Assembly (NCBI GenBank): GCA_903918645.1
Contig: CAIXFH010000225.1
Coordinates: 1-46,835 of the forward strand
Length of the DNA: 46,835 nucleotides
DNA from: an uncultured Actinomycetes bacterium
Lineage (GTDB): Bacteria > Actinomycetota > Actinomycetes > S36-B12 > CAIYMF01
Direction of reading: 5' to 3'
Part shown: piece by piece, positions 45,987 through 46,835 of the stretch
How the letters are laid out: the number at the start of each line of letters is the position of its first letter
Position numbering within the stretch: position 1 is the stretch's first letter
Translations under genes and position numbers: made by a program
Notes under the pieces: model-generated
What the model was told of the DNA's origin: nothing
Seen by the model: the letters and a program-made list of their open reading frames with translations, nothing else
The model's database searches: none

Positions 45987-46028
45987 CGGTGGCGGTGGGA
46001 ACCGTCGCTCGCTGCGCTCGCTCCTCCC
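45987..46028 (-). repeat. Post-tRNA module ending in a copy of the tRNA-Ser(CGA) 3' end
   Basis: Read on the minus strand the module begins GGGAGGA, passes CGAGCGACGG and ends TCCCACCGCCACCG. The last 14 bases equal the 3' end of tRNA-Ser(CGA) (46104-46117) and lie 104 bases further on. The layout matches the module after tRNA-Pro (35273-35318). Confidence 0.7.
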
Positions 46029-46049
46029 AAATCCCGCTGCGTCCTTCAA

Positions 46050-46102
46050 CAACGATGAGAGGTCCCCCCGGGAAGTGCGCCCGGGAGGACCTCTCATCGT
46101 TG
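46050..46102 (-). terminator. Long hairpin after tRNA-Ser(CGA)
   Basis: Sixteen pairs (CAACGATGAGAGGTCC with GGACCTCTCATCGTTG), one mismatch and six more pairs close a seven-base loop. It begins one base beyond the tRNA discriminator base, so it can both end transcription and mark the 3' end for processing. There is no T-run. Confidence 0.8.
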
Positions 46103-46103
46103 G

Positions 46104-46191
46104 CGGTGGCGGTGGGATTTGAACCCACGGAGGGCGATTAACCCTCACACGCTTTCGAGGCGTGCTCCTTTGGCCGCTCGGACACGCCACC
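46104..46191 (-). tRNA. tRNA-Ser (anticodon CGA)
   Basis: The acceptor GGTGGCG pairs with CGCCACC, discriminator G. The anticodon loop CTCGAAA gives CGA. The variable arm GAGGGTTAATCGCCCTC is long as in Ser. The T arm is GTGGG-TTCAAAT-CCCAC. CCA is not encoded. Confidence 0.96.
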
Positions 46192-46262
46192 GCCGAGGAG
46201 GTTACAAGGCTTTTGCGGTCGATAAGTAATCGCAGTGCCGTTCGGCGTAGTCCAGTCGAGGT

Positions 46263-46733
46263 CTACTCGCCTGTTCGTCGCCTGGCGAAGAAGGTCGAAA
46301 GCACCTCAGCGCACTCATCGGCGAGCACTCCGCTGACTACTTCGGGGCGGTGGTTGAGCCGGCCATCCCGCAGCACGTCCCACAGCGAACCCGCCGCTCC
46401 GTACTCGTCGTTCCACGCACCAAAGACGATTCGATCCACGCGGGCCAGCCAGGCCGCACCGGCACACATCGGGCACGGCTCGAGGGTGACGACCAAAGTC
46501 GCGCCCGCCAACCGCCACGAACCCTGATGCTTGGCAGCAGCGCGCAGGGCAACCACCTCAGCATGTGCAGTGGGGTCATGGGTTGCTTCGCGCTCATTGC
46601 GGCCGACCCCGATCACAGCCCCGTCAGCATCGAGAACGACAGCCCCGATGGGCACTTCACCGGCGGTTGCAGCGTGCGCTGCCTCGCTGAGTGCAAGGCG
46701 CATCGCTGCGATGTCGTCGGGTCGAATCTGCAC
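46263..46733 (-). CDS. tadA: tRNA-specific adenosine deaminase
   Basis: The 156-residue enzyme converts A34 of tRNA-Arg(ACG) to inosine. The zinc and catalytic motif is AHAEVVAL (His57, Glu59), and the second is EPCPMCAGA with Cys87 and Cys90. GEVPIGAVVLDADG and GRNEREATHDPTAHAE are family landmarks. The length is normal. GTG at 46733 is the start (MQIRPDDIAAMR). It lies 70 bases from tRNA-Ser(CGA). It shares only its name with the Tad pilus ATPase. Confidence 0.95.
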   Translation of the reverse strand: MQIRPDDIAAMRLALSEAAHAATAGEVPIGAVVLDADGAVIGVGRNEREATHDPTAHAEVVALRAAAKHQGSWRLAGATLVVTLEPCPMCAGAAWLARVDRIVFGAWNDEYGAAGSLWDVLRDGRLNHRPEVVSGVLADECAEVLSTFFARRRTGE

Positions 46734-46787
46734 AGCTGTGGACCTCGGAATCAGGGGGTGCAGGCGGCCAAAGTGGCAGTCGGCTGC

Positions 46788-46835
46788 CTACTCGGGCAGT
46801 TTCTCAACTAGCGCGTCGAACAGGTCGCCGAACCC
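46788..46835 (-). CDS. C-terminal end of an unidentified gene, cut by the window edge
   Basis: The last 15 codons, GFGDLFDALVEKLPE, end with TAG at 46788-46790. The frame is open to the window edge. It lies 54 bases upstream of tadA in the same direction, so it may be the preceding gene of an operon. Fifteen residues are too few to name it. Confidence 0.45.
   Translation of the reverse strand, partial: GFGDLFDALVEKLPE

Noticed and set aside
45876-46190. 104-codon minus-strand frame over tRNA-Ser(CGA)
   Set aside because: It includes the tRNA, its terminator and the post-tRNA module.

Overview
This is a high-GC actinobacterial chromosome segment, judged by eye from its base composition. It carries BldG, a WhiB-family regulator, an RsiG homologue, a MarP protease and a Tad-type secretion and pilus cluster. 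The gene order follows the topA to ponA2 segment known from Mycobacterium (around Rv3646c-Rv3683) and from Streptomyces (around topA, bldG, wblA). I cannot name a genus. The two developmental anti-sigma modules and a FliA/WhiG-type promoter point to an actinomycete with a motility or differentiation programme.

Layout. 1-1.1 kb: an IS3-family insertion sequence, cut by the left window edge, lying against the 3' end of topA. 1.1-8.1 kb: topA, a methyltransferase and a proton-pumping pyrophosphatase. 8.2-9.0 kb: an RsbW-like anti-sigma gene and bldG, divergent from a DUF1998 helicase. 11.3-16.1 kb: a leftward Tad operon made of a CpaE/Ssd-like ATPase, TadA, two TadC-like membrane proteins, a Flp-like pilin, TadE and a TadG-like protein. 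16.3-24.2 kb: a HAD phosphatase, a degenerate Fic protein, acetyl-CoA synthetase, a holin-like membrane protein, an alpha/beta hydrolase, MarP, a NUDIX protein and endonuclease III. 24.3-25.9 kb: the RsiG homologue behind a FliA/WhiG-type promoter, then a Crp-family regulator. 25.9-30.5 kb: a metallo-beta-lactamase-fold protein, a NUDIX protein, RidA, a 51-residue DUF4177-like protein and two ArsA/Get3-like ATPases. 30.5-35.2 kb: a WblA/WhiB4-like regulator, a class A penicillin-binding protein, a YqeY protein, a metallophosphoesterase and tRNA-Pro.

35.2-38.4 kb looks like an acquired island. It holds a formylglycine-generating enzyme, its likely sulfatase substrate and a Fic fragment. It lies between tRNA-Pro and a degenerate copy of the tRNA-Pro 3' end, where two unrelated gene fragments are both cut. 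38.6-46.8 kb returns to core genes: asd, lysC (with a strong internal start for a beta subunit), a DUF5063 protein, recR, dnaX, tRNA-Ser(GGA), SRP RNA, a conserved small protein, a LytR_C membrane protein, tRNA-Ser(CGA), tadA and the tail of one more gene.

The most unusual signals are: (a) a module found about 100 bases downstream of both tRNA-Pro and tRNA-Ser(CGA) that ends in a copy of the 3' end of the tRNA it follows; (b) the att-like junction at 38350-38371; (c) the FliA/WhiG promoter in front of an RsiG homologue whose second c-di-GMP signature has His for Gln; (d) several proteins of familiar families that have lost key catalytic residues (Fic, alpha/beta hydrolase, RsbW-like, Ssd-like).
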